45,369 nt of DNA from an uncultured Mobiluncus sp. (GTDB taxonomy: Bacteria > Actinomycetota > Actinomycetes > Actinomycetales > Actinomycetaceae). Shown here one piece after another: positions 1 through 8,340 of this stretch (the first letter of the stretch is position 1; each line of letters begins with the position of its first letter). Under the pieces are notes generated by a model. It searched no databases, was not told the DNA's origin, and worked only from the letters and a program-made list of their open reading frames with translations. The stretch covers positions 1 through 45,369 of the forward strand of contig NZ_CABTWO010000017.1 in NCBI RefSeq assembly GCF_902488535.1. Direction: 5' to 3'. A program made the translations under genes and the position numbers.

Positions 1-15
1 AGGCTAAACACAGCC

Positions 16-57
16 AAAAAATCACGTGGCTCCACGCTATCAAAGCGTGAAGCCACG
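16..57 (-). terminator. Rho-independent terminator of the clpP1-clpP2 operon
   Basis: On the minus strand a stem of 7 + 5 bp (CGTGGCT and CACGC arms, one internal mismatch, 7-nt loop) is followed directly by six T. It starts 18 nt after the clpP2 stop codon, so transcription should end here and clpX, if downstream, would need its own promoter. Confidence 0.85.
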
Positions 58-74
58 TTGATGGCAAGTCACAA

Positions 75-782
75 TTAACTCGAGCTGCCTTTGCGCGGCT
101 CCAGCACCTGGTCAATCAGGCCATATTCCAGCGCCTGGGGAGCCGTGAGAATCTTATCCCGATCAATATCCTCGTGCATTTGCTCCACACTGCGGTTGGA
201 ATGCTTCGACAGCGTTTCCTCCAGCCAGGCCCGCATCCGGTCGATTTCCTCAGCAATAATCGCCAAATCGGTGGCCTGACCCTGAGCGCCCTGAATGGCC
301 GGCTGGTGAATCAGTACCCGCGCGTTGGGCAGCGCCAGACGCTTGCCCGGAGCACCACCCGCCAGCAGCACCGCCGCCGCGGAGGCCGCCTGACCCAAAC
401 AAACCGTTTGAATCTCGGGCTTGATGTATTGCATCGTGTCATAAATCGCCGTCATCGCGGTAAAAGACCCGCCCGGAGAGTTGATGTACATGGTAATGAG
501 CGAATCGGGATCCTGGCTTTCCAGCACCAGCAGCTGCGCCATCACATCATCCGCGGAAGCGTCGTCCACCTGGTTACCCAGGAACACAATCCGATCCTCA
601 AACAGTTTCGCATAAGGGTCCTGGCGTTTGTAGCCGTAAGCCGTGCGTTCCTCGAAAGTCGGCAGGATATAGCGCGCGCTGGGCAACGCCGGAGCCGCCC
701 CCGCGGGGACAGACGCACTGACGGGCGAAACCGCAGCAAACCCTGCCCCAGACATCCCTAAATCACCTTGATAATGCCTCAT
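75..782 (-). CDS. clpP2: ATP-dependent Clp protease proteolytic subunit, ClpP2-type
   Basis: Serine peptidase subunit of the Clp protease; family knowledge is that two ClpP paralogues form a mixed barrel in actinobacteria, fed by ClpX or ClpC. Seen here: the nucleophile in GQAASAAA (Ser134 from this start), the His in VLIHQP (His159) and the acidic segment EDIDRDK for the third residue. At 235 residues it is longer than usual because of about 35 Ala/Pro/Ser-rich residues before the conserved body; a start at the internal Met10 would shorten it. The ATG overlaps the clpP1 stop as TAATG, a translational-coupling arrangement, which favours the long start. It is the last gene before the terminator at 16-57. 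Confidence 0.95.
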   Translation of the reverse strand: MRHYQGDLGMSGAGFAAVSPVSASVPAGAAPALPSARYILPTFEERTAYGYKRQDPYAKLFEDRIVFLGNQVDDASADDVMAQLLVLESQDPDSLITMYINSPGGSFTAMTAIYDTMQYIKPEIQTVCLGQAASAAAVLLAGGAPGKRLALPNARVLIHQPAIQGAQGQATDLAIIAEEIDRMRAWLEETLSKHSNRSVEQMHEDIDRDKILTAPQALEYGLIDQVLEPRKGSSS

Positions 783-1390
783 TACTCCCCCTTCTTCGAG
801 CTCTGTACCGCGGCCGCGTTCTCTACCACCGCGTCAATAAAGCCGTATTCCAAGGCTTCCTGAGCGGTGAACCAGTGGTCACGGTCGGCGTCCCTGGTGA
901 TTTCTTCCAGCGTGTGACCGGTGCGCTCGGCGGTAATCTGAGCGAGTTCCCGCTTCATCGCCAGAATCAAATCAGCATTAATCCGCACTTCGGAGGCCGT
1001 TCCCTGGACGCCGCCGAGAGGCTGATGCATGAGGATGCGGGCGTGCGGGGTCGCGAAACGCTTGCCTTTCGTCCCGGCCGTCAACAGGAACTGCCCCATC
1101 GAGGCCGCCATCCCCATCGCCACGGTCACCACGTCGGGTTTCACGTACTGCATCGTGTCATAGATAGCCATGCCCGCGGTGACGGAGCCGCCGGGTGAAT
1201 TGATATAGAGGTAGATGTCAGAATCCGGGTCCTCGGCCGCCAACAGCAGCATCTGGGCGCAAATCGCATTGGCATTTTCCTGGCTGACCTCATCGCCCAG
1301 CCAAATGATGCGCTCTTTCAGCAAGCGCTTATAAATAAACCCACCCGTGGGTACATCGGGCGTTTCTTCGTCGCGATTAACTACGGTCAC
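782..1390 (-). CDS. clpP1: ATP-dependent Clp protease proteolytic subunit, ClpP1-type
   Basis: Second Clp peptidase subunit, 202 residues, of ordinary ClpP length. The triad is visible as Ser97 in MGMAASMGQ, His122 in ILMHQP and an Asp in the TRDADRD segment near 167-171. The start is GTG with a strong AGGAGGAAAC Shine-Dalgarno just upstream. It overlaps clpP2 by one base and follows tig by about 250 bp, an arrangement common in bacteria where tig and clp genes are neighbours. A ClgR-family activator is encoded in the same window at 7161-7496, so ClgR control is likely by family analogy. Confidence 0.96.
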   Translation of the reverse strand: MTVVNRDEETPDVPTGGFIYKRLLKERIIWLGDEVSQENANAICAQMLLLAAEDPDSDIYLYINSPGGSVTAGMAIYDTMQYVKPDVVTVAMGMAASMGQFLLTAGTKGKRFATPHARILMHQPLGGVQGTASEVRINADLILAMKRELAQITAERTGHTLEEITRDADRDHWFTAQEALEYGFIDAVVENAAAVQSSKKGE

Positions 1391-1431
1391 GTTTCCTCCT
1401 CGCTTGGTTCACTTAACCCTAACGGAAAACC

Positions 1432-1446
1432 GCGCGTCCTTCGCGC
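1432..1446 (-). promoter_or_regulatory. GC-rich inverted repeat upstream of clpP1, possible ClgR operator
   Basis: A perfect 5-bp inverted repeat, GCGCG-N5-CGCGC, lies 42 bp upstream of the clpP1 start. ClgR boxes in other actinobacteria are built from CGC/GCG half-sites around a short spacer, but the half-site order here differs from the arrangement I remember (CGC-N5-GCG), so the assignment is tentative. Confidence 0.35.
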
Positions 1447-1592
1447 TTCATTCCCCCGGTTTCGCTATGGGCTAATCCCGACTTTGGCCGGATGCGTCCC
1501 CTGGCGGTGTCGGTCGGTTTCTTTCTGATTTATTCACAAGTCTCCCCCGGCGGGTTTTCCCTCACCTCGCCAGTGCGGGGGCAACTGACAGC

Positions 1593-1626
1593 AAAAGGCG
1601 GGTTCCGGTCAGTACCGAAACCCGCC
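1593..1626 (-). terminator. Rho-independent terminator of tig
   Basis: A 13-bp stem (arms 1597-1609 and 1614-1626, one G-U type mismatch) with a CAGT-position tetraloop is followed on the minus strand by TTTT. It lies 14 nt beyond the tig stop codon and separates tig from the clpP operon. Confidence 0.9.
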
Positions 1627-1639
1627 TTGCGCTCTAAAC

Positions 1640-3073
1640 TTACTTTTCCGCGGCGTCCTGTTTTGCCGGAGCCTTCTTTGCCGGAGCTTTCTTAGCGGGG
1701 GCCTTCTTGGCGGGAGCCTTTTCTGCCGCCGCCTTCTTAGCGGGAGCTTTCTTTGCCGGGGCTTTCTTGGCCGGCTTTTCCTCAGCGTCCTCGTCTTCCG
1801 CCGACTCCTGGCCGATAAATTCCTTGAGGTCGACAACCTTGCCGTTCGTGTCCTTGACCTCGACCTCTCCGAGGGCTGAGGCGATGGACTTGTTACGGGC
1901 GATTTCTTGGATAAATGCCGGAATCCGGTTGTTCTGTTCCGCATTTTGCAGCAGCATGGAGGGATCCATGCCGTAAGCCTGCGCGGTCTGGAGCACAAAC
2001 TCGAGCAGTTCCTGCTGAGACACATTCATCTGGCGTTCTTCGGCCACCGCGTCCAAGATAATCTGTACCTTCAGATCCTGCTCGACAGCTTCCTGAGCCT
2101 TCTGTTTATCTTCCTCACTGGCATCCTCACCGACCTGCGCTGCCACGGCCTCGTCCAAAACCCCTTGTGGCAACGGGAACTCCAGCTCATCACGCAACTT
2201 TTCGACCAGCTTGTCACGAGCCGACATAGCCTGGGCTACGCGAGCCTGACGGTCCACGTTTTCCGCAAGTTCCTGTTTCAGTTCCTTAATGGTGTCGTGT
2301 TCGGAAACCATCATGGCGAACTCGTCGTCAGCTTCCGGCAAAACCTGTTCCTTCACGGAATCCACAGTGACGGTAACCTGGGCGGTTTCTCCCCCGTGCG
2401 GCCCAGACTTCAGCTGGGTCTCAAATGTCTTGGTTGCTCCGGCTTTCAGGCCTTTCAAAGCCTCATCCAGGCCCTCGACCAAACCGCCGGCACCAACGTG
2501 GTAGGAGGTCTGGTTCAGGGAATCGACCTCTTTGCCGTCAATCTCAGTCTTAAGGTCCAGGGTAACGAAGTCGTCCTGCTTGACGGCACGCTCCACGGTT
2601 TTCAGAGTCGCAAAGCGGCGCCGCAAGTTGTCCAGCTCGGTGTCCAGGGCTTTCGGGTCGTCTTTAACCGCGTCAACTTCCAAGCTCAGCTTTGAAAAGT
2701 CCGGCAGCTCGACCTCGGGCCGCACTTCCACTTCCACCGTAAACTTCAAATCGCCGCCGGCTTCGCCCTCGATGTTGGGGGTATCGGTCACATCCACGTC
2801 AGGCTGACCCATCGGAGCAATCTTATGTTCCTGCACCGCCTTGCCGTAGTATTCCGGCAGCGCGTGATTGACCGCATCCTCAATGACCGCGCCACGGCCG
2901 ATGTAAGATTCCAGCACGCGAGCCGGGACGCGTCCGCGGCGGAAACCGGGAATGTTGACCTGCTTGGCGTATTCCTTGAAAACCTTGTCCATCTCTGGCT
3001 TGAATTCCTCGTAGGGAACCTCGATTGCCAACTTGACCTTAGTGGGGTTGAGGTTTTCAACAGTGCTCTTCAC
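1640..3073 (-). CDS. tig: Trigger factor (ribosome-associated chaperone, prolyl isomerase)
   Basis: Binds near the ribosomal exit tunnel and holds nascent chains. The N-terminal ribosome-docking signature is clear (GFRRGRVP at residues 43-50), followed by an FKBP-like isomerase domain around 160-250 and the helical C-terminal domain. Start is GTG with GGAGA 5 nt upstream. Unusual is the tail: the last ~45 residues are built of repeated APAKK/KKAPAKK units, giving a strongly basic, histone H1-like extension beyond the normal end (477 residues against about 430-460 in the family). It has its own terminator, so it is likely transcribed separately from clpP1P2. Confidence 0.96.
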   Translation of the reverse strand: MKSTVENLNPTKVKLAIEVPYEEFKPEMDKVFKEYAKQVNIPGFRRGRVPARVLESYIGRGAVIEDAVNHALPEYYGKAVQEHKIAPMGQPDVDVTDTPNIEGEAGGDLKFTVEVEVRPEVELPDFSKLSLEVDAVKDDPKALDTELDNLRRRFATLKTVERAVKQDDFVTLDLKTEIDGKEVDSLNQTSYHVGAGGLVEGLDEALKGLKAGATKTFETQLKSGPHGGETAQVTVTVDSVKEQVLPEADDEFAMMVSEHDTIKELKQELAENVDRQARVAQAMSARDKLVEKLRDELEFPLPQGVLDEAVAAQVGEDASEEDKQKAQEAVEQDLKVQIILDAVAEERQMNVSQQELLEFVLQTAQAYGMDPSMLLQNAEQNNRIPAFIQEIARNKSIASALGEVEVKDTNGKVVDLKEFIGQESAEDEDAEEKPAKKAPAKKAPAKKAAAEKAPAKKAPAKKAPAKKAPAKQDAAEK

Positions 3074-3214
3074 TTTGTCTCCAAAATCGTTTGTTCTTGC
3101 GGTCTGCCGGCCAGTCCGGTCCGCGTGGTTTTCATAAGCCCCTAAATCTTACGACATTAGCCCCTTTTTCTGAAACTTAAGGCAGGGGCGGGCAGGGTTT
3201 TATTACGGCCGATT

Positions 3215-3670
3215 TCAGCGGTTCGTGCCGCGTGCCATAAGGCTGATTCCCAGCCAATCCGGGCTCACATGAGAGGAAGACATGACCCGCAGACCAGTGA
3301 TTTTTGCGGCCTCCTCGACGAACTGGGTATCCACCGAGTTTGGCTTACCGGACACGGGAGTCATGACCCAAATCAGCCCGCCATCATCGAGGTTTCCAGA
3401 CGCGTCAACCAACAAATCAGCCAAATCATCAACTTCGCCGTCTTCGGCACGCCACCAAATCAGCGCCCCGTCAGAGACATCCCCGTAATCTTCGTCTACC
3501 AGCTCGGTTCCCAGGAAGTCCTCGATGGCGCGACGCAGGGTCTCATCGACGTCATCGTCATAATAAAATTCTTGGACAATCGACCCCTTATCGAAACCAA
3601 GACCAAGCTGAGATTTGTTTGAGCGATCCTTTTGAGATTGTTCCGCGTGGACGGAAGCATTGTTCGTCAT
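3215..3670 (-). CDS. DUF3052 family protein
   Basis: A 151-residue soluble acidic protein. The body from LGLGFDKGSIVQEFYYDDD to the end resembles the actinobacterial DUF3052 family, whose role I do not know. Conserved features seen are an acidic DDDVDE stretch followed by a predicted alpha/beta fold with DDGGLIWVMTP and SPDWLGISLM. The ATG at 3670 was chosen over longer upstream starts because the family begins a short way before LGLGF and because a TATCCT hexamer sits exactly six bases upstream, fitting a leaderless transcript. It is a single gene between tig and a DUF3145 gene. Confidence 0.8.
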   Translation of the reverse strand: MTNNASVHAEQSQKDRSNKSQLGLGFDKGSIVQEFYYDDDVDETLRRAIEDFLGTELVDEDYGDVSDGALIWWRAEDGEVDDLADLLVDASGNLDDGGLIWVMTPVSGKPNSVDTQFVEEAAKITGLRVMSSSHVSPDWLGISLMARGTNR

Positions 3671-3676
3671 AGTTTC

Positions 3677-3682
3677 AGGATA
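3677..3682 (-). promoter_or_regulatory. -10-like hexamer, leaderless start of the DUF3052 gene
   Basis: TATCCT followed by six bases and then the ATG; no Shine-Dalgarno is present. An imperfect inverted repeat (GGGGAATT/AATTTTCCCC, 3702-3726) lies just upstream in the likely promoter region. Confidence 0.5.
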
Positions 3683-3759
3683 TATGAAACCGAGCCTCCG
3701 TGGGGAATTTACACCGAATTTTCCCCGTAATGGCAACGTTGACAACCCCGAGAAAGGGG

Positions 3760-4257
3760 TCACACGACCTTGTGCAGGTACTTCACCGGAGCGCCGACAC
3801 CCGCCCAACGGTACGGCTCCAGCTCCTCGTCCCACGCGCGGCCCAAGGCTAAGTCCAGCTCACGGCGCATTTGCAACGGATTATCCGCGTGTTCCAACGC
3901 CGCCAAAATCCGGCCTTCCGGCACCACCACATTGCCCACGCTATCGGTTTGGGCATAGAAAATTCCCAATTCAGGAGTGTGGGACCAGCGTCCGCCGTCC
4001 GTGCCGGGAGCCGCGTCCTCAGTCACTTCATAGCGCAGGTGTTCCCAGCCACGCAGGGCTGAAGCCAACTTGGCACCGGTTCCGGCCATTCCGACCCAGG
4101 AGAATTCGGCGCGAAAAAACGTCGGGTCAGCTTCTTGGACCGTCCAATCCAAACTGACTTCGGTGTTCAAAACCGTCCCCGCCGCCCACTCAATATGGGG
4201 ACATAACGCCCTAGGCGCCGTGTGAATAAACAGGACACCTCGCGTGTATTGGTTCAT
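3760..4257 (-). CDS. DUF3145 family protein
   Basis: 165 residues, recognised as the actinobacterial DUF3145 family by its opening (RGVLFIHTAPRALCPHIEWA) and its later LRYEVTEDA and LGRAWDEELEPYRWAG segments. Function is not known to me. No membrane segment or signal peptide. The ATG at 4257 was chosen because CAACAGGAGGTAACC places a strong Shine-Dalgarno about 5 nt upstream; a longer in-frame start 11 codons earlier lacks one. The leader contains a 7-bp hairpin (GTTGAGC/GCTCAAC, 4281-4298) of unknown meaning. Confidence 0.82.
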   Translation of the reverse strand: MNQYTRGVLFIHTAPRALCPHIEWAAGTVLNTEVSLDWTVQEADPTFFRAEFSWVGMAGTGAKLASALRGWEHLRYEVTEDAAPGTDGGRWSHTPELGIFYAQTDSVGNVVVPEGRILAALEHADNPLQMRRELDLALGRAWDEELEPYRWAGVGAPVKYLHKVV

Positions 4258-4400
4258 GGTTACCTCCTGTTGTGTTTGAGGTTGAGCCACAGCTCAACAG
4301 GCCGGTGTTGCGGCTTCCCCTCCGAACACCGAATCACAACGAGGTAACTTATATTTCTATTATGCGCTAAACCGACCGCGGTTGCACGTCTATCTGGGGT

Positions 4401-4895
4401 CTACCAACCCATTTTCCGAATTTGCTGCAGCGCTTCCTTGCGGTATTTCCGTTCTAATCTGTCTAGGTACAAATGCCCCTCCAAGTGGTCGCATTCATGC
4501 TGCAGGCAGCGCCCCATCAGTTCTTCACCCTCTACCACCAGCGGTTTTCCGTCCAGGTCGATGCCTTCCACGCGGGCATACCAAGCGCGTTTCGTCGGGT
4601 AAAACAGCCCCGGCACGCTCAGGCAGCCCTCGTCGCCGTCCTGGAATTCGTCCTCGCTGGTAGCGACCAGTTTGGGATTCAAAACGTAGCCGACTTCCCC
4701 GTCGATGTTCCAGGAAAATGCCCGCAGGCTGACCCCGATTTGGTTCGCCGCCAACCCAGCGCGCCCTTCCTCGTCCACGTTCTCCAACAGGTCCTCGACC
4801 AGCTGCTTAACGCCGGGGTCGCGCGGGTCTGCGATCCAGTCACAAGGGGTGCGCAGCACGGGATCCCCCACCACGCGTATCTCACGAAATGCCAT
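4401..4895 (-). CDS. def: Peptide deformylase
   Basis: Removes the formyl group from the N-terminal methionine of new proteins, using a metal ion. All three family motifs are present: GLAANQIG (motif 1), EGCLSVPG (motif 2, with the metal-binding Cys) and QHECDHLEG (motif 3, HExxH with both His ligands and the catalytic Glu). 164 residues is typical for the short actinobacterial form. GAGAGGT lies 6 nt upstream of the ATG. It starts 30 nt after the proS stop on the same strand, so the two translation genes probably share a transcript. Confidence 0.96.
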   Translation of the reverse strand: MAFREIRVVGDPVLRTPCDWIADPRDPGVKQLVEDLLENVDEEGRAGLAANQIGVSLRAFSWNIDGEVGYVLNPKLVATSEDEFQDGDEGCLSVPGLFYPTKRAWYARVEGIDLDGKPLVVEGEELMGRCLQHECDHLEGHLYLDRLERKYRKEALQQIRKMGW

Positions 4896-4925
4896 GTTGA
4901 CCTCTCTTTGCCGCCGCCCGGGCGC

Positions 4926-6797
4926 CTAGTTTTGATCCTTTTCCCACTGGTCGGGTTCGCCAATCAGCTCGGTGGAGCTGAGGGAGAAAGCTGTTTTCGC
5001 GGCCTCGTTCGCAATGGCCTGCAACAGTTCCTCCACACAAGTCTCCGGGGAGGTTTCCTCAGTTGTGCCCTCGCGGCGCTGGCGAATCTCGACCTTGCCC
5101 TCAGCTAATCCCTTGCCCACGACCAGCGCAAAGGGCATCCCCAACAGTTCTGCGTCCTTGAACTTCACCCCGGCGGAAGCCTTCGGGCGGTCGTCATACA
5201 GCACCTCGATACCGGCCGCGTCGAGTTCACGCGCGAGCTTTTCGGCGGTGGCAAAAATCTCTGGGTCTTTGCCGGTGGCCAGTACGTGAACCTGGAAAGG
5301 CGCGATATTCAGCGGCCACATCAGCCCCCGATCGTCGTGGTTTTCTTCGGCAATGGCCGCCACCAGGCGCGACACACCAATACCGTAGGAACCCATCGTC
5401 ACGACTTGTGCCTTACCGTTCTCATCCAGCACGCTCAACCCCAGGGCTTTGGCGTACTTGCGTCCCAGCGCAAAAATGTGTCCGATTTCGATGCCGCGCT
5501 CCAACGTCAACGGCCCCGAACCGTCAGGAGCCGGGTCGCCTTCCAAGACTTCCGCAGCTTCGATGGTGCCATCCGCCGTAAAATCGCGCCCGCACACCAG
5601 GTTGAACACGTGCATCCCGGCCTGGTTGGCTCCCGTCACCCAGCGCGTGCCCGGAACAATCCGTGGATCGATCAGGTAGCGCGGGGAACCGACAGGATTG
5701 CCCTCGGCATCCGTAGTGCGTTTCGGTGAGTTCGGGCCGACGACCTGCGGGCCGATGTAGCCCGGCACCAAATCCGGGTAGGCTTCCAGGTCTTTGGCCT
5801 CCGCCATGCGCACGTCAGCGGGAGACAGGCTCGCCTCCAAGCGTTTCATATCAACTTCGCGGTTCCCGGGCACGCCGATGACCAGGACTTCTTTGCGTCC
5901 GTCGGGGTTGTCGGCGACCACCACCACGTTTTTCAGCGTGTCGCTGGCTTCCCAAGGCCGGTCCGAGCGCGGATAGAGTTTGTTCGCCTGATCCACCAAC
6001 GTTTCGATCGTGGTGGAGTCCGGGGTCGGCCGTACTTCCGCAGCGGGTGCGTCGTCATAAGGGAGGGGCTGTGGCGCGATGGTGGTGACGGCCTCCGCGT
6101 TGGCGGCGTAGCCTCCGGGAGACTTCACGAAGGTGTCCTCACCGATAGCGCAGGGGAACAGGAATTCTTCGGAGGCAGAACCGCCCATCGGACCGCTCAA
6201 AGCGTGACAAATGACGTAATCCAACCCGATACGGGTAAAGATCCGCCGGTAAGCTCCGCGGTGCAGGGCGTAGGAATGTTCCAACCCCTGATCTGTGAGG
6301 TCAAAGGAATAGGAGTCTTTCATCACGAACTCGCGACCCCGAATGATCCCCGCCCGCGGACGAGCCTCGTCACGGTACTTTTCCTTCATCTGGTACAGAA
6401 TGACCGGCAGGTCTTTGTACGAGGTGTACAGGTCCTTTACCGCCAGGGTAAACATTTCTTCATGGGTGGGAGCCAGCAGGTAATCCCCGTCTTTCCGGTC
6501 TTGGAGCTTGAACAGTGAAGGGCCGAACTCTTCCCAGCGGTTCGTCGCCACGTAAGGTTCGCTGGACAGCAACATCGGGAACTGCAGTTCCTGTCCTCCA
6601 ATGCGGTTCATTTCTTCACGCACAATGTTTTCCACGCGCCGCAAGGTTTTCAACCCCAATGGCAGCCAGGTATAAATCCCTGGCGCGGCGCGGCGAATAT
6701 AGCCCGCCCGCACCAGTAGCTTGTGGGACTCCACTTCGGCTTCTACCGGGTCTTCACGCAGGGTGCGGACAAAGAAAGAGGACATTTTTGTAAGCAT
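4926..6797 (-). CDS. proS: Prolyl-tRNA synthetase, bacterial type
   Basis: Class II synthetase charging tRNA-Pro. 623 residues with the N-terminal catalytic core (motif 1 region from AGYIRRAAPGIYTWLPLG; motif 2 around KYRDEARPRAGIIRGREF), a long editing (INS) domain between about 225 and 410, a motif 3 region TMGSYGIGVSRL and the C-terminal anticodon domain (LYDDRPKASAGVKFKDAEL). The start ATG at 6797 gives MLTKMSS, matching the usual opening of actinobacterial ProS; a second ATG lies at 6785. A TAAAGT hexamer six bases upstream suggests a leaderless message. It is first in a likely operon with def. Confidence 0.96.
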   Translation of the reverse strand: MLTKMSSFFVRTLREDPVEAEVESHKLLVRAGYIRRAAPGIYTWLPLGLKTLRRVENIVREEMNRIGGQELQFPMLLSSEPYVATNRWEEFGPSLFKLQDRKDGDYLLAPTHEEMFTLAVKDLYTSYKDLPVILYQMKEKYRDEARPRAGIIRGREFVMKDSYSFDLTDQGLEHSYALHRGAYRRIFTRIGLDYVICHALSGPMGGSASEEFLFPCAIGEDTFVKSPGGYAANAEAVTTIAPQPLPYDDAPAAEVRPTPDSTTIETLVDQANKLYPRSDRPWEASDTLKNVVVVADNPDGRKEVLVIGVPGNREVDMKRLEASLSPADVRMAEAKDLEAYPDLVPGYIGPQVVGPNSPKRTTDAEGNPVGSPRYLIDPRIVPGTRWVTGANQAGMHVFNLVCGRDFTADGTIEAAEVLEGDPAPDGSGPLTLERGIEIGHIFALGRKYAKALGLSVLDENGKAQVVTMGSYGIGVSRLVAAIAEENHDDRGLMWPLNIAPFQVHVLATGKDPEIFATAEKLARELDAAGIEVLYDDRPKASAGVKFKDAELLGMPFALVVGKGLAEGKVEIRQRREGTTEETSPETCVEELLQAIANEAAKTAFSLSSTELIGEPDQWEKDQN

Positions 6798-6803
6798 TCC
6801 TCA

Positions 6804-6809
6804 ACTTTA
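6804..6809 (-). promoter_or_regulatory. -10-like hexamer, leaderless start of proS
   Basis: TAAAGT, then six bases (TGAGGA), then ATG. The purine stretch abuts the start codon directly and is too close to work as a Shine-Dalgarno for it. It could serve the second ATG at 6785 instead. Confidence 0.5.
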
Positions 6810-6894
6810 CCGCGAAACCAGGTCAAAGATTAAAACCATCCCGACCTTGGGATTTGCCCGCCAGCCAGTAGCGTTAGGGGGTCGCGGGTCGCGG

Positions 6895-7161
6895 TTAGTG
6901 ACGCGACGCGTGTAAATCCCGGCGATGCCAGAACAGGTTTTCCTCCGTGTCCCGATCGGTGGCGCGCAGCAGGGCTTGCCACACCGCGAGGGGATCTGCG
7001 CCGCGTTCCAACGCCTGCAGCGCGGTCATGCCCCATTCAGTCAGTACTTGGTCGCTGGCCAGAGTTTCACCTAAACCGTGTGGAAACACTTCAGCCAGCG
7101 CTTGCTTAAACTGGGAGCGCGTCATGCCTCGCTGCACCGGACCGCCCTGGAATTGAGGCAT
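6895..7161 (-). CDS. DUF3046 family protein
   Basis: Small 88-residue soluble protein resembling the actinobacterial DUF3046 family, typically encoded near recA and clgR; function unknown. Conserved pattern seen: MTRSQFKQALAEVFPHGLG, SDQVLTEWG, TALQALERGADPLAVWQALL. The ATG at 7161 overlaps the clgR stop as TGATG, indicating coupled translation; an internal ATG at 7125, where family similarity begins, is the alternative. recA and recX, the usual neighbours, are absent: the next gene is proS. Confidence 0.8.
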   Translation of the reverse strand: MPQFQGGPVQRGMTRSQFKQALAEVFPHGLGETLASDQVLTEWGMTALQALERGADPLAVWQALLRATDRDTEENLFWHRRDLHASRH

Positions 7162-7496
7162 CAGGAAATTGGGGCGCAGTCGATGCTGTCCAGCAGCTCA
7201 TCGGGAACCAGCTCGGGAACCACCACGCCCTCGACCACAGCTATCCGATCCGCAACTTCATGGAGTACGAAAGAAACCGGCGCTTCCAACGCATAACAGA
7301 TGGAGGCCAGTAACTCGCTGGAGGCTTCCTTTTGACCGCGTTCCACCTCGGAAAGGTAGCCCAAGGACACGCGCGCCTTGGCCGAAACATCACGCAAAGT
7401 CAGACCGCGAGTTTGGCGCAGTTGACGCAAAACCTCACCGAGCTCACGCCGTAAAACAGGCGTGGAGGCTTTGTCAACTGGAGGATTGTGCATCAT
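7161..7496 (-). CDS. clgR: ClgR-like XRE-family transcriptional activator
   Basis: Helix-turn-helix regulator; characterised ClgR proteins activate clpP, clpC and other stress genes and are themselves Clp substrates. The HTH (LRQTRGLTLRDVSAKARVSL, then GYLSEVERGQKEAS) spans about residues 20-62 and matches the ClgR/Rv2745c type; the 111-residue length fits too. The ATG at 7496 was preferred over in-frame starts up to 7709 because the HTH family starts shortly before LRRELGE and because TATTCT lies exactly six bases upstream. It sits between pgsA and a DUF3046 gene as in mycobacteria, though cinA, often found here, is missing. Likely targets clpP1P2 are 6 kb away. Confidence 0.88.
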   Translation of the reverse strand: MMHNPPVDKASTPVLRRELGEVLRQLRQTRGLTLRDVSAKARVSLGYLSEVERGQKEASSELLASICYALEAPVSFVLHEVADRIAVVEGVVVPELVPDELLDSIDCAPIS

Positions 7497-7502
7497 GGAT
7501 TC

Positions 7503-7508
7503 AGAATA
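7503..7508 (-). promoter_or_regulatory. -10-like hexamer, leaderless start of clgR
   Basis: TATTCT followed by GAATCC and ATG ATG; no Shine-Dalgarno is seen. Autoregulation is common for ClgR, but I see no clear operator here. Confidence 0.45.
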
Positions 7509-7727
7509 CCGCTTTTTAGGCAGGCTTCGCACCCCCGCACGATTCACCGGCCTGACCGAACGCTCCGGGCTCATCCCCGGACGCAGTGCGTAAGGCAACT
7601 TCATGTTGGCAAAGGTATCTTTTTTGTTCATCACACTAAGTTTAACCAACTTTGTCAGGTTTTTATTCCCGCAAATCTCATCCCCAGGACTGATTGCCAC
7701 CCCCAGCACGACACCTCGGGAACGTGG

Positions 7728-8327
7728 CTAGTGCTGTTCAGCCGGGCGCAGAGCCTGGCGCACATAGTCAATCCCGGTGAAAACCGTAATGAACACGACC
7801 AGGACCGACAGAACTATCGCCACGACGCGCACCACCGGCCACGCCGCGGGAACCAGGGCTTCCCACGGAATCAACAGCAGCAAAATCAACGCCATCTGGG
7901 TCACGGTCTTCAGCTTGCCGCCGCGGCTTGCGGGCATGACCCGCCCCCGACGCGCCAAAACCAGGCGCATCAGGGTAATCCCCAGTTCCCGCACCAAAAC
8001 CGGGACAGTCACCACCCAAAACACCGGCCAGTGCAGGCTGAGTAGCACGAATGCGCTGAGCACCAGGGCTTTATCGGCGATAGGGTCCGCGAGTTTGCCA
8101 AAATCGGTGACCAGGTTCAGCCGGCGCGCCAGGGTTCCGTCCAACTTGTCGGTTGCGGAAGCCACGGCGAACACCACAAAAGCCCACACTTGTGCCTTCA
8201 TGGTCGGCACCAGCATCAACCAAATAAATACCGGCACCAAAATCAGGCGAATCACCGTTAGCACGTTGGCGATGTTAAAGTTCGGCGGTGCGGCCGGCTG
8301 GGGCACGTCCTGCGGGTTTGCGGTCAT
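7728..8327 (-). CDS. pgsA: CDP-diacylglycerol--glycerol-3-phosphate 3-phosphatidyltransferase family protein
   Basis: Membrane enzyme of phosphatidylglycerol synthesis. The CDP-alcohol phosphotransferase signature DxxDGxxAR(x8)GxxxDxxxD is complete: DKLDGTLARR, then GKLADPIADK, around residues 62-90. Several hydrophobic helices surround it (for example VIRLILVPVFIWLMLV and VVAIVLSVLVVFITVF). 199 residues is normal. AGGAT precedes the ATG by about 7 nt, and the gene follows ftsK by 13 bp, so they are probably co-transcribed. Other CDP-alcohol phosphotransferases share the motif; position beside ftsK and clgR supports the PgsA assignment. Confidence 0.9.
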   Translation of the reverse strand: MTANPQDVPQPAAPPNFNIANVLTVIRLILVPVFIWLMLVPTMKAQVWAFVVFAVASATDKLDGTLARRLNLVTDFGKLADPIADKALVLSAFVLLSLHWPVFWVVTVPVLVRELGITLMRLVLARRGRVMPASRGGKLKTVTQMALILLLLIPWEALVPAAWPVVRVVAIVLSVLVVFITVFTGIDYVRQALRPAEQH

Positions 8328-8340
8328 GAATCCATCCTAG

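Noticed and set aside
7497..7709. Longer ClgR protein with 71 extra residues
   Set aside because: The added residues do not resemble the family and the ATG at 7496 has a fitting hexamer six bases upstream; a longer form from 7631 is not fully excluded.
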